A DNA stretch of 64,000 nt, taken from positions 5,328,979-5,392,978 of the forward strand of contig JAPTYO010000022.1 of assembly GCA_036873135.1 (NCBI GenBank). The letters are read 5' to 3'. The notes beneath the pieces were generated by a model. It worked only from the letters and a program-made list of their open reading frames with translations. It had not been told where the DNA came from and did not search any database. Of the stretch, positions 47,071 through 59,177 are shown piece by piece. How positions within the stretch are numbered: the stretch's first letter is position 1; each line of letters starts with the position of its first letter. The DNA comes from Clarkia xantiana subsp. parviflora. Taxonomy: Eukaryota; Streptophyta; Magnoliopsida; Myrtales; Onagraceae. The translations under genes and the position numbers were made by a program.

Positions 47071-47598
47071 ACCCAAATACGAATATAGGTCACACACAAC
47101 TAGGCATCACCGGGCTGCCCCGTCTCGGCATAGTGGAAAAAAACATTTTTTTTTTTTTCATTTTTTACATTTTTTTAAAAACAATTTTGTTTATTTTTTT
47201 AAAATAAATTTGCCATTTAGGGTTCACCATGTCCAATAGTATTTTAGAAGAAAAAAAATATAAACCTAATAGTTTTGTAATTTTTTTTTCTAAAAACCTA
47301 TTGGATATGGTGAACTTAGAGGGCAAATGTCATTTGCCCACTAGAGTTCATCATGTCTAATAATGTTTTAGAAATAAAAAAATTACACAACTACTAGTTG
47401 AATTTTATTTTTTCACAAAAAAAAAGTGGAAAAAAAGCGAACTTTTTTTTTCACTACGCAGAGTTGTCCCGGCTTAGTGAAGTAAAAATAAATAAAAATC
47501 ACTACGCCGGGTTGCCCCAACCCGGCCAGGCCTAGATTTGCAAGTAATTATTTTTGTGGCCTATTTTCGTATTTGGTTGTTCATTTAGGCCTAGGTTG
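47071..47598. other. host spacer with small inverted and direct repeats
   Basis: No gene. The motif atttgcc..ttcaccatgtccaatagtattttag occurs at about 47208-47252, in inverted form at about 47288-47326 and again direct at about 47328-47370. Short cactacgc(c/a)g units with gggttgcccc occur near 47450 and 47500. Rich in T and A runs. Confidence 0.45.
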
Positions 47599-47764
47599 GT
47601 CATAAGGTTCATTTCATACAACTTTTTTCACCGAAATCCACTTTTAGTTCTAGATCTTTTTTTTTGTACACTCTTGGTACAAGCGTTTTGCATTTTGTAC
47701 ACTTTTCATACCACCATTAAAATTTCGTCTGATTTGGCTGTTAAGTGTCATGTGACATGCACGT

Positions 47765-48421
47765 TGATGGGTTTCGCTATGGCCGTTAAGCCCTTTAACG
47801 GCGAGGAAACGGTGAATAGGCCCACTGGGCCCTAAAAGGAGGTCAAGATGACCAATGCGAAGGGTCCCGACAGAGGGAGTCCCGATGGTGAAAGGTCCCG
47901 ACAGAGTCGGTCCCGATAGGCGAGCTGGACGCTCCCGATGATATGCCTTTAAGTAGGCCCCGATGACGAATCCCTGAGAATGATTGGCCCTGTCACGATG
48001 ACGAGGGGCCCCGAGCGGTGACACAATGAGATAACTCTGGAGTCCCCGATATTGGTCGGGACTTGCTATCAGAGGTTGAGGCCGAGATACGCGGAGCGTG
48101 GCCGAGATAAGCGAGATCACGGCCTAGATAGGCAGGATCGTGGCCGAGATACGCGGAGCGTGGGCTAAGCACCCCAACGGCTCACCAGGTAACTGAGGTA
48201 GCTCTTCGCCTATAAAAGGGCAGAGGTTACCTCAGATCACATTACGTTTTGATATACACTTTTTGAGACTCTTGCTTGCCAGTTTATACAAGATACTCAT
48301 TTAAGCAGCGGAGAGGGATTCTGGGTCACCGCCCGGTCTATCCCCTCTTGCAGGATTACGTGGAGCGAAGGAGTTCGGATCGCCGTCAAGACCGTGCCGG
48401 AGTTCCAACCGTGATCCAACA
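47765..48421 (+). repeat. 5' LTR of element D (657 bp)
   Basis: TG...CA ends. TATA tataaaa at 48211-48217. Contains the ggccgagatacgcggagcgt repeat cluster at about 48068-48165. Confidence 0.93.
48211..48217 (+). promoter_or_regulatory. TATA box, 5' LTR of element D
   Basis: tataaaa in gcctataaaagggcag; the same in the 3' LTR at 58388-58394. Confidence 0.6.
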
Positions 48422-48439
48422 TTGGCGCCGTCTTTGGGA
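48422..48439 (+). other. primer binding site of element D
   Basis: ttggcgccgtctttggga right after the LTR; same type as C, compatible over its first nine bases with the tRNA-Asp 3' end. Confidence 0.5.
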
Positions 48440-48458
48440 AGCGTGACAAAAAACTAAT

Positions 48459-49791
48459 ATGACTTCTACCCGTTCAATGGCGGCTGGTAAGCAGAGAAGA
48501 CAAGGACAATCTGGTGGTTCCCGTCATCTTGCTGGGACGACTCTGAATTCGCCACCGGAGCGTGCTGAGGACCAGAATCTGCCTGCTGAGGTCTCCCGGA
48601 CAGGGGGGCACAACGAAGTCCCCGAAGATGTTGCTCAGCACCAAGAGAATAGGGAGGAGGAGGCTCCTCCAAACACGGATCTGGCGAAGGCTGTGGCGGA
48701 TGCCATGCCGATGTTTTTGGCGGCTGTGGAAGCTCTCCTAGACCGAAGAGAGACGGCCAGGAGGCAGGAGGAGGTGCCTCCGCCAGCAGAGGTTCAGAAT
48801 GTGCAGGAGGCCCAACCTAGAAGCCAGGACAAGGGAAAGGAGCCCGCTCAATCAGAGCGATTTGTGGTCGACGGGCCAGGACCAGTGCAGCACAGGACCA
48901 TTCCCCTCAATGGTCCCATCACCCCCGATCAGGTGGTGAAGATCGTGAACATCTGCATGGGGGATCAGAAGCCGATGATGTCGGAACTGAGGGATCGATC
49001 CACTCATCCCTTCGTTCCCCGACTAATAGACACCCTCGCCCTGCCAGGGCTGGGTATCCCCACAGTAAAGGAGTATGATGGCGAGGGAGATCCAGTTCGT
49101 CATGTCCAGAAGCACCTCATGGCTTGTCTGGGTTGAGCCCCGAACGATGATATCGTGTGTGTGCTGTTACCGAACACACTGGGTGAGAGGGCCCTGACCT
49201 GGTTCTTCAGCCTGCCCCCAGGGTGCATCACATGCTGGGCCGATATGCACGATCGTTTCATTCAGCAGTACCAGGGTCGTCGGCGTCTCCTGAAGAGTGT
49301 GAGGTCCCTGGCCCAGGTGGTGCAGAGGCCCGACGAATCGCTGGCACATTACTACCAGCGGTATACTGCCAGCGTGGCGGAGATTGATGAAGAGATATCG
49401 GAGGGAGAGACCATTCGTACCTTCCTGCGGAACCTGACAGCCCCCTATGGTTCCAACCTGATGCACAGCGTGGCTGAGAAGGCTGTGTGGAACATGGAGG
49501 CACTACAGAAGAGGGTGAAGCAGCAAATTGACGTGCAAAAGTTAAAAATAGCTGCTGGAGAGCTTGATCCTCCAAAGTCGAATAGGGGGAAGCAGTCGCT
49601 CAAGCCAGTGGACGACCATAAGCGGAAGGATAAGTCCGAGGGTAGTCAGACTCGAGGTCGTTCTGATCGAAGGGAGGATAGGCGTCCCCCGAGGAAGGAT
49701 AAGCGGGAGGACTATAGCATCCCTCTGAATAGCTCCATGGCGGAGGTGTTAGCGGTCATGGATCGACAGGGTATCTCTAGGTACCCCCCCC
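48459..49791 (+). pseudogene. gag: gag (element D)
   Basis: The start MTSTRSMAAGK at 48459 follows the primer site. Capsid domain at about 48990-49540 (HPFVPRLIDTL, EYDGEGDP, WADMHDRFIQQY, DESLAHYYQRY, EGETIRTFLRNL). A single TGA at 49134-49136 interrupts it, and the same frame continues to the 8-bp C run at 49784-49791, where the frame changes before the zinc knuckle. Less damaged than the C copy. Confidence 0.87.
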
Positions 49792-50867
49792 GAAGAAGGA
49801 AGGAGAGTTTATGGGATCTCGTACCGATCGTTACTGTCGGTTCCACCGCGCCAGCGGTCACGACACTAACCATTGTCGGGAGTTGAAGAAGGAGATCGAG
49901 AAGCTGATCCAGAAGGGGAAGCTCAAGGAGTTTGTGGTTGAAAGGCGGTGTCGTTCCCGCTCTCGATCTCGATCGCGGTCCTGTTCCCGATCCCGCGATC
50001 GGTCCCCGAAGAAGAAGAAGTCTGAGCCAGAGTCTCTTGGTGCTCGTAAGGAGAAGCGGGGCACCATCAATGTGATTCACGGAGGATTTGCCGCAGGAGG
50101 TGACACCACAGCCTCTCGGGAGGTCTATGCCTCTAGAATTTCCGCTGCTGTGGTGCTAGGCAAGAGGTCCCGATCCTGGACTGCGAAGGAAGAGATGGTG
50201 ATTTCCTTTTCAGCGGAGGACCTGATAGGTGTGGAGAGTCCACACGATGATGCTTTGGTCGTGACCCTGGACGTGGATGGGTACGAGATGAAGCGGATTT
50301 TGATTGACAGAGGGAGCTCCTCCGATATTTTGTTTATGGATGCGCTGGAAGCCCTGGGGAAAACGAAGAAGGATCTCAAGGAGGATGGTTGGGTTCTCTG
50401 GTATTACCTCCTATCCGCTGGGAATGATCACCTTACCAGTGGAGTTTGGTAGCGGGTGGAAAGCGGAGAGGAGAAATGTGGACTACGTGGTGGTTGAGTC
50501 CGCGGGGACTTACAATGCGATTATCGGGAGAACCACCATCAACCCCCTGATGGCAGTTTCCTCGACTGTTCACCAGAAGATGAAGTTCCCGACTGATCAT
50601 GGAGTCGGGGAGGTCAAGGGCGACCAGGTGGCTTCCAGGAGGTGCTACGTTAATGCCACCCGACGGAAGAGACGGGAGGCTATGACTATCCTCCAGACCG
50701 ATGCCGATCCCAGAGAGGAGTTTGGGCGTCCCGCCCCCATGGAGGATTTGAAGGAGGTCGAGATTGACGGACCTCAGAGGAAGATGAAAATCGGGTCCGC
50801 CCTGTCTGACGAGAGGGCCCGAGAATTGATTGAGCTGCTGAAGGAGTTCAAGGAGCTATTTGCCTAG
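49792..50867 (+). pseudogene. pro: gag zinc knuckle, SR-rich stretch and protease (element D)
   Basis: Knuckle C-x2-H-x4-H-x4-C (about 49834-49878), then an Arg-Ser run (about 49950-50000, ending RDRSPKKKK). The protease active site reads IDRGSSSD (about 50307-50330), where C has IDGGSSSD, so the glycine after the catalytic Asp is lost. A deletion of about 11 bp near 50385 shifts the frame. The second half has TYNAIIGRTTINP and the linker to RT, ending at TAG 50865-50867 (a Trp codon in C). Confidence 0.82.
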
Positions 50868-52700
50868 TCCCCGAGTGATATGCCAGGAATCAGCCCCGAT
50901 GTGATCGTGCATGAGCTAAAGATTGATCCCGCGATCAAGCCTATCGCGCAGAAGAGGCGTCTGATGGGCGCAGACAAGAGGATCGCAATCCAGCAGGAGG
51001 TGGGCAGGTTGCTCGACGCTGGGTTTATCAAGGAGCTCCGATTCCAGACTTGGGTCGCCAACCCGGTGCTGGTGAAGAAGAGCAATGGGAAGTGGCGGAT
51101 GTGTGTTGATTTCCGCGACCTGAATAAGGCTTACCCGAAGGACTGTTACCCGCTTCCGAGAATCGACCAGTTGGTAGATGCCACGTCGGGGCATGAATTG
51201 CTAAGCTTCATGGATGCTTACTCGGGCTATAATCAGATCAAGATGGCCAAGGAGGATGCTCCTCACACTGCCTTTTATGCTGATAGTGACATCTATCATT
51301 ACGATGTCATGCCTTTCGGATTGATCAATGCCGAGGCAACTTATCAAAGGATGGTGAGCAAGTTGTTCGGGGATATGCTGGGGAAAACCATGGAGGCTTA
51401 CGTGGACGATATGCTGGTGAAGTCCCGAAAAGCTGAGGATCATGTGCACAACCTAGCCACGACGTTTGAGCGGATGAGGCTTCATCAGGTTCGCTTGAAC
51501 CCGACCAAGTGCGCCTTCGGAGTCCACTCGGGGAAGTTTTTGGGCTTTATGGTGAGTCAAAGAGGAATTGAGGTGAACCCCGAGAAGCTGAGGGCGATCG
51601 AGGAGATGCAGTCTCCGATAAATCATCGGGAGGTTCAAGTGCTGAATGGCCGACTGCTGCAATGAATCGCTTCCTATCCAAGGCAAGTGACCGATCCATG
51701 ACATTTTTTGAAGTATTGAGGGCCAATAAGAAGTTTGAGTGGACTGCCAAGTGTGAAGAGGCGTTCCAGGCACTCAAGCAGCACCTTCGCACCCTCCAGC
51801 CGTTGGCGAAACCGATCCCAGGCGAGCCGCTCTATCTATATTTGGTTGTTTCTGAATTTGCCATTAGCTCTGTGTTAGTGAAGGTTGTCGTGGGTAATCA
51901 AGTCCCCGTTTATTATGTAAGCAAGGCGTTTGCCAAATCTGAAATGAATTATCCCGCCGTTGAGAAGTATCTCTTTGCGTTGATTATTACTGCTCGGAAG
52001 CTGAGGCTTTAATTCCATGCGCATGAGATTACTGTGTTGACGAATCAACCTCTGAAGCATTTTTTGAACCGACTTGATGCGTCGGGGAGATTAGTGAAAT
52101 GGGCAGTCGAGCTTAGTGAGTTTCGCATACACTTTGCTCCGAGAACGGCTATTAAGGGCCAGGCGTTGGCGGATTTCATAGCAGAGTCTACAGCCCCCGA
52201 TCTGGAAGAAGCGGGCCCTGTAGAGGGGGCAACTATGGAGGTCCCGATAGCAGAACAACCAGAGATGGCAGAGCAATCAGAACAGCCAAATGAGGAAAAT
52301 ACTTGGGAAATGTACACGGATGGCTCCTCGAGTTCAGATGGATCAGGAGCAGGGTTCGTACTGATACCACCAGGCGGGGGTGAGCCCCTTCGATATGCTT
52401 TGGCCTTAACGTTTAGGGCCACGAACAACGAAGCTGAGTATGAGGCTCTTATCACAGGACTGAAAATTGCCAAAGGTACGGGAGTTGCTCACTTGAGAGT
52501 GAAGTGTGAAGCGGGCCTGATTGTGAATCAAGTCCAACGACGATATGAGGCGAAGAGCCCGATGATGAGAAAGTACCTTTGTGAGGTGCAAGTCTTGAAG
52601 GAGAGCTTTAAAAGCTTCAATATTGAGGCGATCCCGAGGGAAGAAAACGTGGAAGCGGATGCCTTGAGCAAATTCGCCTTGGGGGCGCCCCTGGAGGAAA
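50868..52700 (+). pseudogene. pol: reverse transcriptase and two RNase H domains (element D)
   Basis: RT is intact in motif: WVANPVLVKK, MCVDFRDLNKA, FMDAYSGYNQIKM, MPFGLINAEATYQR and YVDD at about 51400-51411. A 1-bp deletion near 51652 (ggccgactgctg against ggccgactagctg in C) shifts the frame. TAA near 52010 replaces a Tyr codon. RNase H (YYVSKAFAKSEMNY, NQPLKHFLNR, KGQALADFIAE) and the second RNase H (WEMYTDGSSSSDGSGAGF, TNNEAEYEALITGL) follow in one frame. Confidence 0.87.
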
Positions 52701-54022
52701 ATCGGAAGGTGCACTTCTTGGAGAAGGTGATCTTGTCGACCACCGACCCGTCGGAGGTGTGTGCTATTGAAGCAGGAACAGAGGAGGAACCCACTTTGAT
52801 GACCCCGATAGTTGCGTACCTGACTACGGGGGCAGTCCCCGATAATGAAGTGGTAGTTGACAGGATACGACGGACCGCGGTTAATTACGTGGTACTGGAC
52901 AATCAGCTATACAAAAAGGGCTGGTTCTCGACTCCTTTTTTGAAATGTGTGGCTGAGCCTGACACAAGTCGAATCCTGAGGGAGGTGCATGAAGGGGTCG
53001 CGGCTTGTCACGAAGGGGCCCGATCCATTATGAGGAAAGTGTTGAATATGGGCTATTATTGGCCTACGATGAGCAAGGAGGCGACGACGTTGGTCTGATC
53101 CTGTGACGCGTGCCAGAGGTATGCCCCGAATATCGTGGCTCCGGCCGCTAATCTGACGTCCATCAAGAGCGCTTGGCCCTTCGCGCAGTGGGGCATTGAC
53201 TTGGTGGGACCCCTACCGCAGGCACAAGGTCAGTGTAAGTATTTGCTTGTGGCTATCGATTATTTTTCGAAATGGATAGAAGCTAAGGCATTGGCCAAGA
53301 CGACGGGGAACCAAATCGTCAAGTTTCTTCAGACTCATATTGTATCCAGATACGGGATTCCTAAGGTGGTGATCAGCGATAATGGTCCACCGTTTAACGG
53401 GGCCCAAGTGAAGGAGTATCTGGAGGAGTTGAACATCGAGCATCGGACAGCCTCTGTCCATCATGCTCAAACTAATGGCCAGGTGGAGTCAGCCAACAAA
53501 ATCGTGATGGATGGCCTGAAGAAAAGGGTCTATGCCTTGAAGGGAAAATGGCTGAACGAGTTGGAAAATGTGTTTTGAGCTGTTAGAACGACACCCAAAC
53601 GATCAACTGGGGAGACTCCGTTTGGCCTTGTTTATGGCACGGAGGCTGTTGCTCCCGTGGAGGTAGCTGTGGCGTCCCATCGGATGAGATATTATGAGCC
53701 TTTGACGAACGATGAAATGAGACATCTGGATTTGGACTTGCTCGAGGAAAAGAGGCGGGAAGCCGATGAAGTCCAGGCTCGAATGCGTTTGGCGACGGCC
53801 AGGTATTACAATCGGCGAGTTAAGTCCCGACAATTCTTCGTCGGGGAGCTGGTTTGGCGTCGAAATGAGTTTACCCTTTTGGATCGGATCAACAAGATGT
53901 CACCAAAATGGGAAGGACCTTACAAGGTCGTGGGGATGCCAGCTCCGAATGCGTACAAGTTGGAAGACCTCGATGGCAGAGTATTGAAGCATTCTTTCAG
54001 TGGCGAACACTTGAAGAAATGA
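52701..54022 (+). pseudogene. pol: integrase (element D)
   Basis: HHCC finger (HEGVAACHEGAR ... CDACQRY) with TGA at 53096-53098 inside it (C reads CGA). DDE triad: WGIDLVGP, VISDNGPPF and NGQVESANK. A second TGA at 53576-53578 replaces a Trp codon. The C-terminus is otherwise open to 54020-54022 (GEHLKK-stop) with KWEGPYKV. All in one frame; only the two nonsense changes disable it. Confidence 0.88.
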
Positions 54023-54033
54023 CATGCTTGATG

Positions 54034-54460
54034 AAAAGTCGCCTTAAGTGGTGCCCGATGAAAAGTCGCCTTAAGTGGTGCCCGATGTAAAATCGCCTTA
54101 AGTGGTGTAAGTTATTTATCGTTTGATTTGATGTAAACAGATTATGTGCCATCAATAAATAAAGAGGTTGCTTCCGATCAGAATTGTTCTTAGATTTATT
54201 CTAAGTGTTGTTAAGTCGCCTTGAGTGGTGCACGAGAAAAAGTCGCCTTGAGTGGTGCACGAGAAAAAGTCGCCTTAAGTGGTGCACGAGATTAAGTCGT
54301 CTTAAGTGATGCATGGTTCTTGGATTTATTCTAAGTGTTGGAAAGTCGCCTTAAGTGGTGCACGATATTAAGTCTCCTTAGGTGGCGCAAGTGGTTAAGT
54401 CGTCTTAAGTGATGCGGATTGAGTCGCCTTAGTTGGCACGATTAAATCGTCTTAAGTGAT
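54034..54460 (+). repeat. hairpin repeat array between gag-pol and the antisense gene (element D)
   Basis: Units of gtcgccttaagtggtgc, with covarying variants gtcgtcttaagtgatgc at about 54296, 54399 and 54446. An AATAAA-type signal (caataaataaag) is near 54152-54163. Same place and design as in C. Confidence 0.72.
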
Positions 54461-54587
54461 GTGTTGAAAGTCGCTTTGAGAAGTGCAATGGAAAATCGGA
54501 ACTAAGATAGTCTGATATTAATGAGGGCTCAAAGGCCCAAGGATTACAAAATGAGGAAAATTCCAAGGACTATAAAGATAAAAGCAT

Positions 54588-57321
54588 TTAAGCTTGGTCC
54601 TTGTTGGCGTCAGCGGGAGCAGGGTCCACAAGATCTGTGGCAGAAGGCTCCACAGGTTCAGCTGCTGGAGGGTTGATTATCGGGGCGTTGGCACTTGGAG
54701 GCTCCGCCATGTCTTCAACAACCGCGGGAGTGCTCCCCTCATCACTCTCCTCCGAGAGGGCAAAGTATTTCTTCGCGAAGGGAGCGAGAGACGGAGACTT
54801 GTCGAAGTTGATGGCGTCGCCATACTCCAGATGGAGTTCCTCGACTGCGTTGAAGAGGGTGTTCTCCACCTCCGCGCTGCAGAACTTCACCGCATCAGCT
54901 TGGAAGTCCTCGGACCCCCGATAATCCTCCCGGCCCTTGGTCTCGGCCGCGACCAGCTGCGCAGGAACCTCAGCAATTTGCTCCTCCAGAGCCTTCTTTT
55001 CAAGGACAAGTTTGTCCTCAGCAATTTTCCGCTCCTGCCGCTCGCGCTTCAGGAGCCCCTCGAAGTCACGAACCTGCTTTTGGAGGTCCCGAGTCTTTCG
55101 GTCGAGGATGGCCTGCTCCTTGGCCAGTTTTCCCCGCGAAGACTCGGAGGCCGCGAGATCCTCCTCAAGCTTGGCTATGACCGCGGGAGCCCCCTTTGCC
55201 CGCTCCTGCTCCAGGGCTTCCTTGAAGGCGAAGATGTACCCGAAGCAGCTGTTGATGTCCGCCATCTCCTGCGAAGAAAGGAAGAGAAGTTTTAGCAGAT
55301 GAGCAACCTGTCTTATTGATGAAGGAGAGAAAAGTAAGAGTATTACCTCTATCCGGCAGATAGACATTTCTTGGACATCCCGACGGATGTCCTCCCGATC
55401 CAAGGAAATCGGATACCTCAGAGTGGGCAGGATTGAGCCTGCTAGCAGATGCGGAGCCAGCTCTGGGTATGCGTCCCCCTGTCGGAGTGGGACCCCTTGC
55501 AGCGTTTGGATCGGGGTCCAGGGAGCCTCCTTCTGCGCGGGGTCGTAAACCTTGTAAAAACTCCCGTTGAAGGGGAGAGGAGAAGGACCGACTCGAGTCG
55601 TGGAGGGGCGCTCCTCCGACTCGCCTTGGGCCGGTGAGGGAGTGAAGTCATGAATGGGCGACGGCTGTCGCTGTTGTGAAGAAGGTGAAGGGGGTAGCCT
55701 CTTGGAGGTTGGTTTCAGTGGGGACTGCCCCGCCCTCCGACGAGGAATCAGGGAGCCGCCCTCATCCGTCTCCTCAGAAGAGTCCAAATTCTCCACCCGA
55801 CGAAATTGATCGCCGGTCGGGGTCTCTCCAGCCCCGAAAAGTGGTGCCTCTGCTGAAGGAGGCGCCCCTGCTGAAGGTGGTGCCCCTGCTGAAGCTCCAG
55901 CAACCGATGGAGTTCCCGAGTGACCTGCACCTACAGGACGAGAGGCTTCAGAAACATAGTCAGGAAGTTGGTTAGGGCCCTTACACCAAACGACGCGCCG
56001 AGAAACATATTGATCTTTCCCGTGGAAGTTGTAGTAGCCCGCCTTCAGGACGCGAGGAGTTTCCCCTCGGAGGACACGTTTAACATCTTCGATGCGGGCC
56101 TCTATGGTCGAAGGGACCAACTCCTTAGGAACTAGCTTCTTGTACGATTTAATAGCTAGGCGGAGCTTTTTACCTTCTTCAGCATTCTGGACATCGAAGA
56201 GTCTGTCCACTTCCACGCGGCTCCGCTTTGTCCTCTCCGCGGAGGGAAATCCCGACGGAGCAGCAGCTTTCTTGGCCGACTTCCTCTTCCGCGCGGGGCG
56301 GACAGCGTCGGTCTCCCCCTGCTTAAGGATCAGATTGGTCAGCACGGATACCTTCTTAGCTGCAAACAGTGAAAAACAGAGATTAGAAACGTTACCCAAG
56401 GAACCATATTGGAGGGGCCGTCGAAGAGTTGACCCCCGGAGACTATGTCGAGGAGACGGATCCCGGCATTCACCAGGTCCCGCTCCGTTAGAGAATTGGC
56501 ATCGAGGGGAGTGTAGGACTCCCCCCATAGGTAAAGCTGGATAAGATGAAGGGTCTGGAAGTCTTCATCAGAGTAGGTGTGGTAAGCGGGAGGAGAGTCC
56601 GCTTCCACCTCCCATCAGGGCCAGGGGATCGAAGAGTTCTTGATGAAGAAGTAGCTCCTCTTCCACCCACTGTTATCGGACCCCGTGTCGATCAGGAGTA
56701 CTCGACCCTTGACAACCTTCCAGGTGTCACTAGTCCAGCTGCACAGTGTGAGTTGCGTCTTGTTCCACTTGGGCATCCGGGGTAGAAGGCACAAACCCCC
56801 GCCTCGTTGCACTTCATCCCGTAGAAGGTTCTGAAGAGTTGGAGGCTGTAAACCCACTTCTGTTGGAAGCAGAGGACCTGGAAGGCATTCCATAGGCGGA
56901 TGGCATGGGGAGAGAAGGTAGTTGGATGCGTCTTGTAGTGTTTGCACATCTCAACCAGGGTGCCGCAGAAGGGGAATCGAATCCCCGCCGATATTTGCCC
57001 CGTGGAGACAAATACCTCCCCTTTCCGAGGACGGGTAACCTCAAGGTTACTCGGGAGGCGAGGCCAAGGATATGGGAAGCGAGGCTCCCAGGTAGAAGTG
57101 ATAAAGCCCTCCCGGAGAGCGGCCTCATAGGCAGTGCTGGAAATGTCGTTGGGTGCATAGTCGAAATTGAAGGGCTTTCTCCCCTCGGAACTTGATCCAC
57201 TGTCTGAAAATCGGCCATGGCAAGGAAAGGCACATTGGGTTTCTCGGAAAATTGTAAACGAACTAAGCAAAGATGAAGGAAAAGATATACAAGCAACAGG
57301 GAAGAAATCCTTACCAGACAT
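54588..57321 (-). pseudogene. antisense additional gene (aORF) of element D
   Basis: ATGTCTG start at 57315-57321, then a 111-bp GT-AG intron (57204-57314) and exon 2 from 57203. The N-terminal block (FNFDYAPNDIS, STGQISAGIRFPFCGTLVE, HPTTFSPHAIRLWNAFQ) is the same as in C. A 1-bp deletion near 56785 (ctaccccgg against ctaccctcgg in C) and TGA near 56617 disrupt exon 2. The downstream part, from about 56370 to 54588, is open without a stop: Ser/Pro-rich repeats, then a coiled coil (about 55240-54860), ending NKDQA-stop. Within it 55287-55348 has GT...AG ends and may be an intron. Function unknown. Confidence 0.68.
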
Positions 57322-57470
57322 AATGACTTGAACTGGAAGGGATGATCTGAAAAGTCGCCGGAAAGTTGATCGGAGAATGGAAAGCCAAGGAAGAGCTAGA
57401 GTTCTCAGAGTTGCAGAGAGCTTTTGAAATTTCGGAAACGGTAAAAAGGAAACAGTGCCCAGGGTTAGGG

Positions 57471-57477
57471 TTTTATA
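57471..57477 (-). promoter_or_regulatory. TATA box and telo-box of the antisense gene in element D
   Basis: Minus strand reads tataaaaccctaaccctgg, 150 bp before the ATG at 57321. Same spacing as in C. Confidence 0.5.
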
Positions 57478-57844
57478 GGAGAAGAGGACAGGTGAAAGGA
57501 CGTTCTAATCTGGATCGTCGAAGTCGAAGCGTTTTAATCCGAGCCGTTGAGATGAAACGTACAAAATGGCAACGGGCGTAATGATGAAACGGCCTGAAAA
57601 GCAATTTTTCAGAAAAAGCAGGCGCGAAAAATCAGGCACGGGTGTCAAAGAAGTCGCTCTGTTATCTGCTGCATTTAATGGCTGGGGAACCGATGAGTCT
57701 TCTCGGATTCGGTGGTTATCCTCAAGGTATCGAGAAAACGTGAACGAGAAGATTCATATCAAGTGACTGTATCAAGGGAAAGGTCCCCGACTCCGATGTC
57801 GGGAGGTCGGGAGTTGAAAGACACGACGAACTGTAAGTCCCTCA

Positions 57845-57859
57845 TGTCTTGGGGGCAAA
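57845..57859 (+). other. polypurine tract of element D
   Basis: tgtcttgggggcaaa before the 3' LTR start, identical to C. Confidence 0.6.
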
Positions 57860-58598
57860 TGATGGGTTTCGCTATGGCCGTTAAGCCCTTTAACGGCGAG
57901 GAAACGGTGAATAGGCCCACTGGGCCCTAAAAGGAGGTCAAGATGACCAATGCGAAGGGTCCCGACAGAGGGAGTCCCGATGGTGAAAGGTCCCGACAGA
58001 GTCGGTCCCGATAGGCGAGCTGGACGCTCCCGATGATATGCCTTTAAGTAGGCCCCGATGACGAATCCCTGAGAATGATTGGCCCTGTCACGATGACGAG
58101 GGGCCCCGAGCGTTGACACAATGAGATAACTCTGGAGTCCCCGATATTGGCCGGGACTTGCTATCAGAGGTTGAGGCCGAGATACGCGGAGCGTGGCCGA
58201 GATAAGCGAGATCACGGCCTAGATAGGCGGGATCGTGGCCGAGATACGCGGAGCGTGGCCGAGATAAGCGAGATCACGGCCTAGATAGGCGGGATCGTGG
58301 CCGAGATACGCGGAGCGTGGCCGAGATACGCGGAGCGTGGGCTAACCACCCCAACGGCTCACCAGGTAACTGAGGTAGCTCTTCGCCTATAAAAGGGCAG
58401 AGGTTACCTCAGATCACATTACGTTTTGATATACACTTTTTGAGACTCTTGCTTGCCAGTTTATACGAGATACTCATTTAAGCATCGGAGAGGGATTCTG
58501 GGTCACCGCCCGGTCTATCCCCTCTTGCAGGATTACGTGGAGCGAAGGAGTTCGGATCGCCGTCAAGACCGTGCCAGAGTTCCAACCGTGATCCAACA
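57860..58598 (+). repeat. 3' LTR of element D (739 bp)
   Basis: 82 bp longer than the 5' LTR through one extra 62-bp unit and one extra 20-bp unit (ggccgagatacgcggagcgt) in the cluster at about 58170-58340. Followed by the target duplication cacgt. Confidence 0.93.
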
Positions 58599-58880
58599 CA
58601 CGTGAGTAGCCAAAAATTTTGATTTATTCAATTTAGTGCCTCTAATACTTTCCTAACTTTTAACTTGTTCAATTTAGTCCTAAAATTTGAAAATCGAACC
58701 ATTGACCCAAATTGACCTAGCCCCAATTGGCACATGACACTTAACGGCCAAATCGGACGGAATTTTAACAGTGGTGTGAAAAGTTTACAAAATGCAAAAC
58801 GTTGGTACCAAAAGTGTACAAAATAAAAGATTCGGTACCAAAAGTGGACTTCGATCAAAGAAGTGGTATGAAACGAACCA

Positions 58881-59177
58881 TTATCCCAGATATATTTACA
58901 TGTATATAGTATAATAAAATATCTATATCAATATAATCTACTAACTTTCAAACCTCTCTCAAATTTTAGTTGTTTTCTATAATATTATTACGTCACCATT
59001 ACAAAATTTAATTGGTTCGTACCATCCATTCGCTACTTCTTCACGTTTCATTCTTCAGAAATTGTTTTTTGCGTTACGCTTCTTCTTCTCCTCAGTTTTC
59101 GTTTCACTTACAAGGCTCTGATCACGTTACAATTACTTAGATCCGATCGTGCTACACTTGCGTTGATGGCGAACATT
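58881..59177. other. AT-rich host spacer
   Basis: About 300 bp between the inverted-repeat element and the copia fragment. No feature recognised. Confidence 0.4.

Larger units (their letters stand above)
47765..58598 (+). mobile_element. Element D: complete Tat-type gypsy retrotransposon, 10,834 bp
   Basis: Flanked by the 5-bp duplication cacgt (47760-47764 and 58599-58603). Same family as C, with LTRs TGATGGGTTTCGCTATGG...GATCCAACA. Order: gag-pol plus strand (48459-54022), hairpin array (54034-54460), antisense gene (54588-57321), 3' LTR. The LTRs differ by about seven substitutions outside an 82-bp expansion in the 3' LTR (hand count), so the insertion is young. Confidence 0.95.
47599..58880. 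mobile_element. long-inverted-repeat DNA element interrupted by element D
   Basis: The left arm at about 47606-47758 and right arm at about 58727-58880 (complement) align over about 155 bp at roughly 80% identity (for example gttttgcattttgta, ttaagtgtcatgtg). Without D the element would be about 450 bp, with a loop of about 125 bp (58604-58726). The outer ends near cataaggttc and gaaccattatc are imprecise and I could not fix a target duplication, so the superfamily is open. Confidence 0.6.
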
